The notes under the pieces: generated by a model
Database searches by the model: none
Told to the model about the DNA's origin: nothing
The model's input: the letters and a program-made list of their open reading frames with translations, nothing else
Origin: Cryptomeria japonica
Lineage: Eukaryota; Streptophyta; Pinopsida; Cupressales; Cupressaceae
Direction of reading: 5' to 3'
Length of the DNA: 64,000 bases
Assembly: GCF_030272615.1 (NCBI RefSeq)
Contig: NC_081407.1
Location: 376,520,877-376,584,876 of the forward strand
Part shown: positions 54,820 through 64,000 of the stretch, one piece after another
Layout of the letters: every line of letters begins with the position of its first letter
Numbering within the stretch: the first letter of the stretch is position 1
Program-made: the position numbers and the translations under genes

Positions 54820-56838
54820 GAAGTTGAAGAACTAGTTGATAAAATTGGTATTACCCAGTAAGTAGTGTAGAGGGAAAGAGAGAAAAACATTCTGAAGGAG
54901 AAAGATGTGGTGAAGCCACAAGCTAAACCGGTTCCTATTCCTCCCAAGTAGTCTAAGGCTAAGACAACAAATTCTGCACCTACCTCTGGTGTGCCTAAGT
55001 TGGTCCCTCCACCTAAGCCACAATCTACATCAACTTGTGGAGTAGAAAAGAGGAAGAAAGAGAAATATGCAAGGCAGCATGTTGCAGTAGAGGAGGAAAC
55101 TAAATTGGATGAAGAGGTTAGAGAGGTGAAGTAAACAACTAAATTTTCCAGAGTTGTCAGAAAACTGTATCTGGTTATGCTCCATCTACAAAGAAAGATA
55201 AAACACTAGGTGAGCCATTTGCTAGAACAAGAGAAAACAAGAAGAAATCTGAGATAGATGAAGCTCTTAAATCCTATAAGATTGAAGGTTCCTTTATAAT
55301 TCTACCTCCATTGTAGAAGATTGTAGATACAATAGTTAATGAGGGTAATTTCACAAAACTTTGTGTATATTATGATCATTCTTCTGAGAAAGTCCAGAGA
55401 GCTTTTGAAGAGGTAGTTGTATACTACATGATTTTTTTTAGAAAAGCATTGATTGAATTATCCTCCATGATCCCAAAAGAACTATATGATATCTTGGATG
55501 CTCGAAGACACACAACTAGTATAGGAGATGAAAGGCTAAAAAAACATACATTAGTGTAGCTGTGTCCTGAGTTAACAAGGGAAGAAATACCAATAATTTT
55601 GGGACTCACAAAGGAAATCTTCTGGAGAAAGCATAGAGTAAATAAAATAACATTCGAAAGAGTAGAAGAAGTAGTAAAGTATACAGAGGTAATTTTGAGG
55701 AGAATTTTGTAAGAAAATAACTATCACATTATTTTGGAGAAGGATGACTCCCAACCAGAAGGAAAATCAAGCAAAGATGCTTCTCCTCTGGTGATCCATG
55801 TTCAAATAGAAGTTCCTCAGGATCAACCATCTATACAGATTGACTCAGTTGAACAATAAATTGCAGATGATACCACCGCCAATCAAGCAATTGACAACTC
55901 TAGTGAAGCTATGTAGGATTCTCCAGAGATAAAAATATTATTGCTGAAATGATAGCTAAGGAGTTAATGGAAGCAGGAAATGATGAAGGAGATGGTGATA
56001 AAGGAGCAGAGGATGTAAAAATTGAAGCAGTTGTGAAAGATAAGGGTGAAGAGAAGACTAATGAAGCTTCGATGACCATGACAAAAGTCATTATTCCTGA
56101 TAAAGGAAAGCAAATTGTAGATGATGAGAATGATTTCTCTCATGGTCTGGTAGACTTGAGTACCATGTCTCCTCTTCAAGAATTGAAGTTAGCCACTCTC
56201 ATGTAGATCAAAGCAAGTGAGGACTTACTTAAGTTTGCATCAGAAGAAAAAGAAGTTATATCTGTGGCAACTATAGTTTTGGAGAAGATTATGCCTAATC
56301 TTAAGTAGATTTCTAGTGACACACCCTCTGATAAGCTTCAGGGTATGCTGAGTAGAGTTGAATCAAATTTTGCATCACTAGAGAAAGAGATAGATGTAAA
56401 GGTTTTTAATAAGTTCAATGAGATGAGGGTTCAAACATTTTTTACAACAATTGAGGCTGATAGGGAAGTTTTGAAAATTTCTATGACAAGTGTTGAAGAT
56501 GCTCTAGATGAAGGTGGTAAAAATCTTTACTGTCATGTCTATTTTTACCTAAATTTTTTGAAGATATTGATAAGATGATAAGAGATCTTGAAGGGAAATT
56601 AGTCGGTATACCACAATCATTTGCCCCACATTTAGTCTTTTTGAGCACTCTTGAAACCCAAATAATGGATCTCACTGATAAAATAAAGGGCCTGAATAAA
56701 GAAAAGGAATGAATGATAAGCAGAGTGGGAGAACTGAGAAGCTTAATCACTCCCCAGATGGATACTTTACTCGGTGCTCAACAAGATGTAGTGGCTGCCT
56801 TAGGTAAAGATGTCCTGACAGACCTTAAGGGTGTATAA
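54820..56838 (+). pseudogene. Accessory ORF of F, C-terminal half
   Basis: It continues the frame of 27572-28778 (KEVEELVDKIGITQ). Next is a Pro/Lys-rich segment (KPQAKPVPIPPK, GVPKLVPPPKPQ), then a region readable as EGSFIILPPL, NFTKLCVYYDHSSEKVQRAF and LIELSSMIPKELYDILDARR, an acidic stretch (NDEGDGDKGAEDVKIEAVVK, 55970-56030) and a C-terminal coiled coil (MLSRVESNFASLEKEIDVKV, IMDLTDKIKGLNKEKE, DVVAALGKDVLTDLKGV stop at 56836-56838). Frame changes and about a dozen stops occur. The whole protein would be about 1,050-1,100 residues. It has no similarity that I recognise; a structural or nucleic-acid role is only a guess from its make-up. Confidence 0.55.
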
Positions 56839-57153
56839 GTTCATGCATACATGTTTAGTGCTCTTATTAATGTTTTGGATTGTTTCTTGAGAGGATGGAC
56901 TAAATATCTAAAATCTTTGAAGATAACGTATGCATATATTTTCAAGTTTTTGTAGATAAATGCACACATTCTTTTGCATATAAGTCTTAGTAGATTCTTG
57001 TCTTTGGTATTACTATCAAAGGGAGAGAGAGGTAGTAAAAAATGGTGCATTGTATTAGGGGGAGTCAGTTGAGTGTACAGTCAAATTTTCAGATTGTTTA
57101 TAGTTTTGGATTCTTGGAATACTTTTCATTTTTCATAGTGTTGCCATCAATGC
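56839..57153 (+). other. 3' untranslated tail of F
   Basis: No coding. Contains purine runs CAAAGGGAGAGAG (57018) and GGGGGAG (57058) before the true polypurine tract. Confidence 0.6.
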
Positions 57154-57166
57154 CAAAAGGGGAGAT
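57154..57166 (+). promoter_or_regulatory. Polypurine tract of element F
   Basis: CAAAAGGGGAGAT directly before the LTR. Confidence 0.9.
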
Positions 57167-58344
57167 TATTGGCACGTGACACTATTCTAGTGATGATTTA
57201 ATGAATATTGATGATGTTATATGCATGGAGATTACTTAGGGGTTGTCATTGATGGCAACTCATCCTAGTAGTCCTATCTGCTATATGGATTTTGGGTTTT
57301 TTGGAAGTCATCCTATTCATAAGGCATAAGTCTAGAAGGTGAAACATAGTAATTGGTAGAGAATGAGTCAGTGGTGTACATCTTGATTTTGGTGAAGTAT
57401 TTTTGGTTGTGGTGATCAAGGAAGGTAGATCAAGGTTCAAGACAAACTACTTTGTGATCCTATCAATCCGATGTTGGTTCTAGTGCAAGTTTCTTGGGAA
57501 ACTTGGCCTGGTATGCGATATTACTAGAACAAGGTTATCTTCTTGTTTGATGGTGTAGTGTGTGATCTAGATTCCTTGAGTTGATTCCAATGGAAATTGG
57601 TGAGTTTGAGGTGATTGGGCTGACTTATTATAATATTTTGATCATATGTTTTAGTCTGAAATAAGTATTTGTAGAAGGATTGAGCTGACATGAGTCTACA
57701 TGCTTCACATTTTTCTATTTTGAGTAGTTGACTAGTTGGAGATCTAATTTGGTGGTGCGGATATTTAAGATGGACTTGGGTGATGTTTTTGGTGTGTAGG
57801 TATGTGAGAGAAATTGATTTTGGTGCGATTGAGCCCAGTTTCATGAGCGCATCTTAAGTGTTAATGATCCAGGATTTGGTAGCAAAGTAGAACATAGCAG
57901 TTTTCAAATTAGTGGCAATAGATCATTCTTGAGTCTAATTGGAACTGATTTTTGGTATTTGTACATGCTATACTCCATTTCACACAATGTATTAGCTTCT
58001 ATATCTCATTTGTAGGACAGTGGGTCCTCCGAGGTTCTACCTTATTTTTTAATTGAGAAGTGAACTCTAGGCAATGTGCATGAATGCAAGTGCATTCCAC
58101 TTTTATAATATTGTTTTACTACTAGCCATAGTATAATAATATTGTGGGTTCAAATCCCACTATGGTTTTTCCATTTTTGGGTTTCCATGAAAAAATATCG
58201 ATGTTATGATCGTTTGTTTATTTGGTTTATGTTTCTTCACTTTCCTTTCACTTATTTGCATTCGGTGGTTGAAGAATCAGTTTAATAAATTGTGAACTGA
58301 AAAACATTGATTCATCCCCCTCTTACTATTTATTGATTCCAACA
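57167..58344 (+). repeat. 3' LTR of element F
   Basis: 1178 bp from TATTGGCACGTGACAC (TG changed to TA) to TTCCAACA. It matches the 5' LTR over 57457-58344. GTTGTCATTGATGGCAAC near 57243 is this family's version of the shared copia LTR motif. Confidence 0.92.
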
Positions 58345-58776
58345 ATCAAGAGTTTTTTGATTAACCAAAACTATACCTTGGCATTTGTAGATGCTATTTT
58401 TTTAGTTCAAACATTCCAATTATCTTTTGTAAAAAATTTGTAAGGTAGTGAGCCTTCTCGGGTTGTTTCCCTTATTTCTTTTGAGCAGTGAGCTCTAGGC
58501 AATGTTATTGAATACATGTGTATTCCCCTATGTAATAATTTTATACTTCTGCAAAGTATATTTATATTGTGTGTCTCATAACCACCAAGGTTTTTCCCTT
58601 GACAAGGTTTTCCACATATAAAATCTTGGTGTTATGGTGTTGTTGTTGATTGCTTTGTGTTTCTACATTTTCCTTTTGTTCATTTACATTAAGTGGTTGA
58701 AAGGACAAGTTAATAAATGTAAAAATTGTAGAACATTGATTCCCCCCCCCACTCTCAGTGTTCCTTGATTACAACA
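58345..58776 (+). repeat. 3' part of an older copia LTR (I), host of F
   Basis: It resembles the end of the F LTR (AGTGAGCTCTAGGCAATG, GGTTTTTCCC, GTTATGG, then a run of C, CTCTCAGTGTTCCTTGATT) and ends ACAACA. A decayed primer site (GGGTATCAAAC, 58783-58793) follows, so this was a 5' LTR on the plus strand. ATCAA at 58345-58349 would be the right target duplication of F. Confidence 0.75.
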
Positions 58777-58795
58777 CTTGTAGGGTATCAAACTG

Positions 58796-59383
58796 TAGGA
58801 ATTACCATCTCATCGACCTCTGGAAAAAACCTCTTGCTTTCAAAATACAGAAGACTTCATTAGCTAAATTTGGGAAGCATACCATTTTTGATCATTTTCA
58901 AACCACTTCCCTACCACAAAAGAACACCACTCCCCTATCACAAAATAGGGTTGTGTTATTGCCCAACCTAGACTCCCTTCCCTGCATTATCCTATTAAAA
59001 TGCCTATGCCAAAAAGAGTCTAGCAATTGTGAGCTCAATTGACTTCCATATTCAGGACAAAATTCAAAATTGTGATGTTTTCCAAGGGTTTTTCAATTAC
59101 CATTTGTATATTTCTTTGAGTAACCTATATCCATTGGTGTGGGTAATGAGCTAGGGTACCCATGCGGGTTAATGTCTACATGCTTAAATAATACCCTAAT
59201 CCCATGAAACTTGAAAATGGCATTAGACACCAAGTGGTTACTAGGAATGTCAGTATTTTATTTTAGCCAAGATCGAAATGGGGTAGAGAAGGCATACCTT
59301 AGCCCATTAACATTTGATATTAAAACTAATCTTGCCATCGATTCCTCTTGAATTTCACCACTGTCCAGAAAACCTCCAATCCA
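58796..59383 (-). pseudogene. Continuation of an unidentified minus-strand ORF
   Basis: Minus-strand translation continues the frame of 59731-59384 past stops as readable text (WIGGFLDSGEIQEESMARLV, NGLRYAFSTPFRSWLK, HVDINPHGYPSSLPTPMDIG) down to about 58850. I cannot name the family. It ends near the LTR I internal side. Confidence 0.4.
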
Positions 59384-59731
59384 CTAGTCTCCCTCAAATA
59401 GGTTGTATCGCAACAGTTGATGGTTAAGCTCTTCCCAAGTGAAGAATGCTGGTTGAACAACAAACCCTACAATGAACTTAGTAAACTTGATGGACCATGA
59501 TAAATCCATTATTACTGTAGCAACCCTTGACACCACAGAAGATGGTGGGCTGAATTGGTTAACCTCTAGCCACTCTGTGACAATTATCTTAGTGGGAGCC
59601 TTCTCCACCTTAGAATATGGGCTAATGAAAATAATCTGTAGATTGAGATGATTCACTTGTCTATGTGGGTATAGTTCAAAAACTCTCCCTTGCAGTGTTA
59701 CCCTAGTTGCCATGAAGAAGAGAGAAAGCAA
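59384..59731 (-). pseudogene. Unidentified ORF, possibly non-LTR ORF1 debris
   Basis: 115 codons open (MATRVTLQGRVFELYPHRQV, FSPPSSVVSRVATVIMDLSW, FVVQPAFFTWEELNHQLLRY). The make-up (aromatic, Trp- and Phe-rich, with repeated IIF/FIVGF strands) looks like a real protein and not a chance frame. Because an RNase H of non-LTR type lies upstream on the same strand, it may be ORF1 of a LINE, but no knuckle or RRM motif supports that. Confidence 0.4.
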
Positions 59732-60179
59732 GCTCGAGAAAACTAAAATTGTGGTAGATGAAAGAATTCACAGAATTGAAAAAATTGAGACACATGTGAG
59801 GGATATCCGTTTGAATACAATCTGTGAACTTATCTAAAATTTGTTTTGGAGACTGTGAGAGGTTTAATTGGAGTAAGTGGCAGCATACGTGTCCTCCTAA
59901 CATACTCCTGAACCTATCATACTTTCTTTCTCTATAAAAACATGCTTATCTAGATGTGTGTGTAGATCCTCTAGTGGCTACTCAACAAACTTCAAGGAGA
60001 GAATGTAATAATTTGAAAGAATACTGTCTTATATCACCAATAAAGCTAGAAATAATGAATTTAGGTGCTACTAAAGGTACCCTCCAAGCCAAAAAAGAAG
60101 TAAGATTTGCAAAAGAAAACAAAGCCATTAATTCAAAATAATCACTGGACAACTATCGTTCTTAATTTTGAGCACTTTT

Positions 60180-60560
60180 CAATTTGACTAGTGTCTGAAG
60201 TCCCTAAACAAGATGCATCTCATTCTAAGAGCAACTCTTTTCTCCTTGGGGTAGAATGCATCCTTGTTTTGACAATAAATCGGCCATGACATTTGCCTCT
60301 CTCTGGTAATGGAAAAAGAGTTCTTCATATTGTGGTAGAATAGACTTAACTTCACAGAGAATATACTAAATTTTCTAATTTCTTGCTTCTATGTTTGACA
60401 AAGCCAAAATTATATTCATACAATCTCCTTCTATCTTGATCTTTTTCACTTTGATAGTTATTGCCATTTTGACCCCATGAAGAAGGGCATATGTCTCTAA
60501 TACATTATTTGATCCATCATATAACTTGGCCATCCCACATTATTTTGAGAAGGAGCTAAC
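60180..60560 (-). pseudogene. RNase H remnant of a non-LTR (LINE-type) element
   Basis: On the minus strand, GSNNVLETYALLHGVKMAIT is followed by KVKKIKIEGDCMNIILALSN and, after two stops, ILPQYEELFFHYQREANVMA and DLLSKQGCILP. This is the plant RNase H pattern (ExxALxxGL, VEGDS, REGNxxAD), with Cys replacing Ser after the catalytic EGD. It is the last domain of LINE ORF2 in plants or of a related RVT_3 gene. The first Asp strand is not found upstream, where 60561-60780 is unclear. Confidence 0.6.
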
Positions 60561-60779
60561 AGGGAGCTGAAAGAAGAATTTGTTCGAGTAAGGATTGGCA
60601 TCAAGTCATCTCTGCAATAACATGGAAGCTGCAATGCCTCCTCAAAAAATCTTGTTTACCCCCAAGCTCCTCTGTCGACCATTTTCTTTGATCCGGGGCA
60701 TAAAGACTGGAGATTTTTATTTATTTCGGTGGAAAAGTCATGTTTCATGCCATGATCTCTTTTCCATTTCAAGAAGATA

Positions 60780-62156
60780 AATGTTATGGAGTAGACTCAG
60801 CATCTAAGGGTCCATTTGAAAGAGTTTGGGTGATATCGACACGACTCAAGTGTTTTTGTTTCTACTGGTAATCAGTTGAAAATTTTGGTCCCACCTCATC
60901 ATGGGCACCAACATGTGGATAAGGAATATTTTGTAATAGAATGGTGTACAACCTTTAAGGCTTGGTTTTGGTGACAAGTGTCTTTTGGCCTGAAGCTTGT
61001 CACTCCCTTGTTTTCTATAAAAGGGAAATCAAGGCCGTTAGTTGGGGTTCCAAATTTTTTGAGAAGAAGCTTTGTAAAAAAAGGTCTATTCTACAAGGGT
61101 AGGTTCCAGGTAGTTCTAGAGAGTCATGAAAAATAGCAAGAACTGTAATGTCACTTTGCAGAGCAAAAGTAATTTTAAACAGTTGCGAGTTTCCTTTTCA
61201 AGTGGGTTATTCTATATTCAAATTTGTTGACTCTTATTTGATAAAAGATAGCTTATGATATTAATGCAAATATATATTTCCTAATCTTTACTCTCCTGTG
61301 TGTGATTTTATCTTCTATTAAGAAAATGAGATCAAGGGTTTTGTTTGTTGCATTTTTACGATGTATGTAATTTTCCATCCAATGTTTTAATCTAAGGGGT
61401 TAATTAAAATGCTTGAATGAAATTACAAAGAAATAAGTCTTGTAACAAGATTTGATAAGCAGTTCAAGTAAATGATTGTAGGAAGAACAATATTGTAAGG
61501 CAGTATTGTTCAAGGCTAGACCACCTATGAGGTGATTTTTAATTAGATTTTAGTATCATTTTTCAAAGACTTTGTAACCCAAAAGAACAAGGCACTAGTA
61601 TTTGCTATAAAATGTCATTAGGTTTTCAGTTTCTAGTTTATCTTCTTTGTGATTTCTCAGAACAAATCTCTTAAATATCAAAATATCATTTGTTAAGTTT
61701 TATGTTTCTTTTGAAAATTTGTCCACCCTTCTCATACTCTAGCTTAAGGTTGAGGATAATTAAAGGAATTTCCATCCTTGAGCATTCTCTCTTTTTGTTG
61801 AGCCCTTTTATGAGATAATCTCCTTTGTTTTCAGTAAATTCTTGAGTATCGTTGCAGTGAGAAAGAGATTCACTAAAGGGATCACCCTCCCGGGTCCTAC
61901 AAAGCCTGAAGTGTAGAAGGATCTTGTATCCTTGTTGAAGTTGGTCCAAGCCTGACAGATATTGATAGTTGGAGGTGACTCTCCATAGATATTTGGAGGA
62001 ATCGGCTTGGTCTCTGCCTAGTGGAAATGTAAACCTGTCCATTTTTGGGAACCAACAAAAAAGGCAACTCTGCTAGGGACATATGAACTGTAATGAATCT
62101 CTACTAAAAAGATTTTCTAAATATATAGTTGAGATTATCCTATCTGAGTCACCAAC
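60780..62156 (+). repeat. Probable LTR with TATA box
   Basis: A strong TATA box (TTCTATAAAAGGG, about 61013-61025) is followed by about 1.1 kb of non-coding DNA and then ACCAACA and a primer-site-like TTGGCGACTCTATTGGGGA (62162-62180). The left edge is a guess (TGTTATGGAG near 60781). No second copy lies in the window. Confidence 0.45.
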
Positions 62157-62180
62157 AAAGTTGGCGACTCTATTGGGGAT
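62045..62180 (+). promoter_or_regulatory. Duplicated LTR-end/primer-site-like motif
   Basis: ACCAACAAAAAAGGCAACTC (62046-62065) followed by TGCTAGGGAC, and ACCAACAAAGTTGGCGACTC (62151-62170) followed by TATTGGGGA, are two copies of an LTR-end plus primer-site motif about 105 bp apart. A weaker one (GGTGGCAACTCTATC) is near 62650. Confidence 0.5.
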
Positions 62181-62858
62181 TGTTGCATAAAGTTTTATGG
62201 GTCTTTTGTGATTGGATGGTTGAGTGTTGCTCCTGTGTCACAGAACTAAAACTTTTGCCCACAAAGTGAAGAGTTTCTTAACCTATCCCTTTTCGGTTTC
62301 AGTCAATTCTCATAAATGTTGCTAGAAAATCTACTATAGTTCATTTTCTATAAAGAATTTGGTCTAGATCTATCTGTTTTTCAAGATTATTCTTAATACC
62401 TCACAAGTTACGAGTTGTGATTCTAAGACTTTGAGATCTATGCACCAGTGTATGTTTTCTTGAAGAAGAACCAAAAAAATTGCAAAAAATATGAAGCAGC
62501 TTTGATCTCTTATGATAAAGTACCTTGACAAGTTGAGGATGGAATCTATATAATGCCATTTGACTATAAGGAATGTTGCAGTGTTGTGTTGAAACAAATC
62601 TGACCTATGAAGGAATTCCAGTTGTTTGAGTATTTATCCTCTACAAGGAGGTGGCAACTCTATCAAAAGATCAATGTTAAAGATTTGAAGGATTGAAGGT
62701 GATTTTGGAAGTCCTAGGTTAAACAAGGCAGCAACAAATTAAACATTTCCAAGTATTTAGATTTTCATGAGTCAAGTGTATTTTCATGAAAATTGTGTGC
62801 GAAAAAATGTTCCCTAAAGAGTGAAAGAAGCACTAAGGAAGGGAATGGTAGTGATTAT
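62181..62858 (+). other. Non-coding, probable leader of the preceding LTR element
   Basis: No ORF or domain recognised on either strand. It lies between the primer-site-like motif and the next LTR. Confidence 0.4.
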
Positions 62859-64000
62859 TGTATACACATAAAAATTGGCTATGAGCAATTAAATAAATAT
62901 TTTATATTTATTTAATAATTATTCATCTATTAAATAGTTAATTTGAAAATATTAATTTATTTAATTCATTTTCATGTCTTTCTATTAATATTTTATTAAT
63001 TAATTCATTTATCCTATTCTTCTAATTAATTAAATATCTAATATTTAATTATCTCCTCTAATCAATTAAATATCCAATATTTAATGGTTATTCTCCTATC
63101 CTATAGTCTCAAATATTAAATAATTCTTAAATTATTTAAATCCCTTTTCCAACTCACCTTCCATCTCCACTTCATCTTCCCTTTGCCAACTCATCCAACA
63201 TGTGGCTAAGGAAATAAATATTTCTTAAATATTAATTTATCATTTATCTCCAACTTCCAAACTTAATGAATATTGTGTACATACACATATTTCATAACCA
63301 TTTCCTATATTCTCTCCAACACCCCTACATCTTAGGAAGGACTTGAGTCTACTTGTCCTACCATGCCTAAATTTCCTCCAACCATCCCTAGATTCTCCTA
63401 GTCAGCAACCCAGTCAAGGTGAGATGAGTGACACTTGTCTTCTCCTTCCCCCTTTCTCTCAACCTTTACCTTTGCTCACAACCATTCAAATCTGTAGATC
63501 TGATCATGACCGTTGATCAGAGCCACATCATCTAATCCTCTCAAAGTCTATAAAATCAAGAGCTTCAATTGAGAGAGAGGTAGTCTTCAAAAATAGTCTT
63601 CAAATTAATCATATGCATCTGTGAGTTTTTGAAGCAAATAGCAAATAAGCAATAGAAAATATCATATAGCATTTTAGCATAATCATGTAGCATTTGCATA
63701 TCATAACATCAGTTAACTACAAGTTATCAGTCCATTCTTCATATGCCATCTTGGAAGCCAATAGTGCATTATCTGAGAGCACACCATCTGCAACCAGGAA
63801 CAGTGGAGTTAGGACACAATGAGACATAAGCCATGAAGGTAAAATAATGTTTCATTTTAATATGTATTTCATGCAGTTTCATTGGTTGAATTTGGATTTC
63901 CTGTGGCATTTCCATTGGTATTTTGTGAAACTAACTTATTGCAGGTAACATTCTAAGGGTGAAATTCAAGCTCACACAATTATTTTACATACTCCTATGA
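62859..64000 (+). repeat. Gypsy-type LTR J, runs to or past the window edge
   Basis: Starts TGTATACACATAAAAATTGG, close to the start of LTR C on the other strand at 7092, and is rich in ATTTAATTA strings for 300 bp. TATA box TATAAAA at 63549-63555, with AGAGAGAGG after it. The right end is not identified. Confidence 0.7.

Larger units (their letters stand above)
25057..58344 (+). mobile_element. Non-autonomous copia element F (split by G and H)
   Basis: A 5' LTR (missing its first 290 bp because E lies there), a primer site, a Gag with four zinc knuckles, a long accessory ORF, a purine tract and a complete 3' LTR. There is no protease, integrase or RT in either half of the internal region. 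Removing G and H (28779-54819) rejoins the accessory ORF in the same frame. Without insertions the internal region is about 5.2 kb. F itself sits in an older copia LTR (58345-58776). Confidence 0.87.

Noticed and set aside
61686-62082. Minus-strand ORFs of 118 and 61 codons right of the probable LTR
   Set aside because: They overlap each other in two frames, show no domain, and cover the putative transcribed part of the LTR.
1-64000. Search for tRNA, rRNA, host protein-coding genes and organelle DNA
   Set aside because: No cloverleaf, rRNA core or conserved host gene found by eye; only matches complementary to tRNA ends at primer sites.

Overview
This window looks like repeat-dense nuclear DNA from a plant with a large genome. 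Every long stretch I can identify belongs to an LTR retrotransposon of the Ty1/copia or Ty3/gypsy type, with small traces of a non-LTR element. I see no ordinary host gene, tRNA, rRNA or CRISPR array. The very long LTRs (0.8 to 2.6 kb), the A+T-rich LTRs built from ATTTATTTAATTA strings, and the deep nesting would suit a gymnosperm such as a conifer, but the species is a guess.

Layout, left to right. Element A (1-6006, minus strand) is a nearly complete copia element whose far LTR lies off the left edge. It sits in a 67 bp scrap of another copia pol gene (6007-6073). An orphan minus-strand LTR C follows (6074-7092). Element B (7093-14989, minus strand) is a gypsy-like element with gag and protease only. 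Element E (14990-25056, plus strand) is the 3' end of a Tat-like gypsy element, split by the complete copia element D (15530-23602, perfect 5 bp target duplication). D in turn carries a solo LTR inside its own 5' LTR. E lies in the 5' LTR of copia element F (25057-58344). F is a non-autonomous copia element with a four-knuckle Gag and a long accessory ORF. That ORF is split by copia element G (28779-54814), and G's 5' LTR is split by gypsy element H (31261-48927). F itself lies in an older copia LTR, I (58345-58776). On the right are non-LTR RNase H debris, a probable LTR (about 60780-62156) and the start of another gypsy-type LTR (62859 to the edge).

The most interesting object is H. It is a Tat-lineage element with about 1.5 percent LTR divergence by eye. 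Its gag-pol is a single frame of about 6.5 kb interrupted by about 15 stop codons, and the reverse transcriptase core is missing in frame. Between integrase and the 3' LTR it carries, on the opposite strand, a Plant Mobile Domain gene with its own TATA box, a 22-codon first exon, an 827 bp GT-AG intron and a long second exon. A short repeat (GCGTCTGTG-like) fills the sense 5' leader and also, in inverse orientation, the intron of the antisense gene. A second partial H unit (LTR, leader, gag start) follows H in tandem.

Reading the nest gives a relative order of insertion: I, then F, then E and G, then D (in E) and H (in G), then the solo LTR in D. No gene here is likely to make an intact product without repair. 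The stops are mostly TAG, TGA and TAA in places where the families have Gln, Arg or Trp, which fits C-to-T decay of methylated cytosines.
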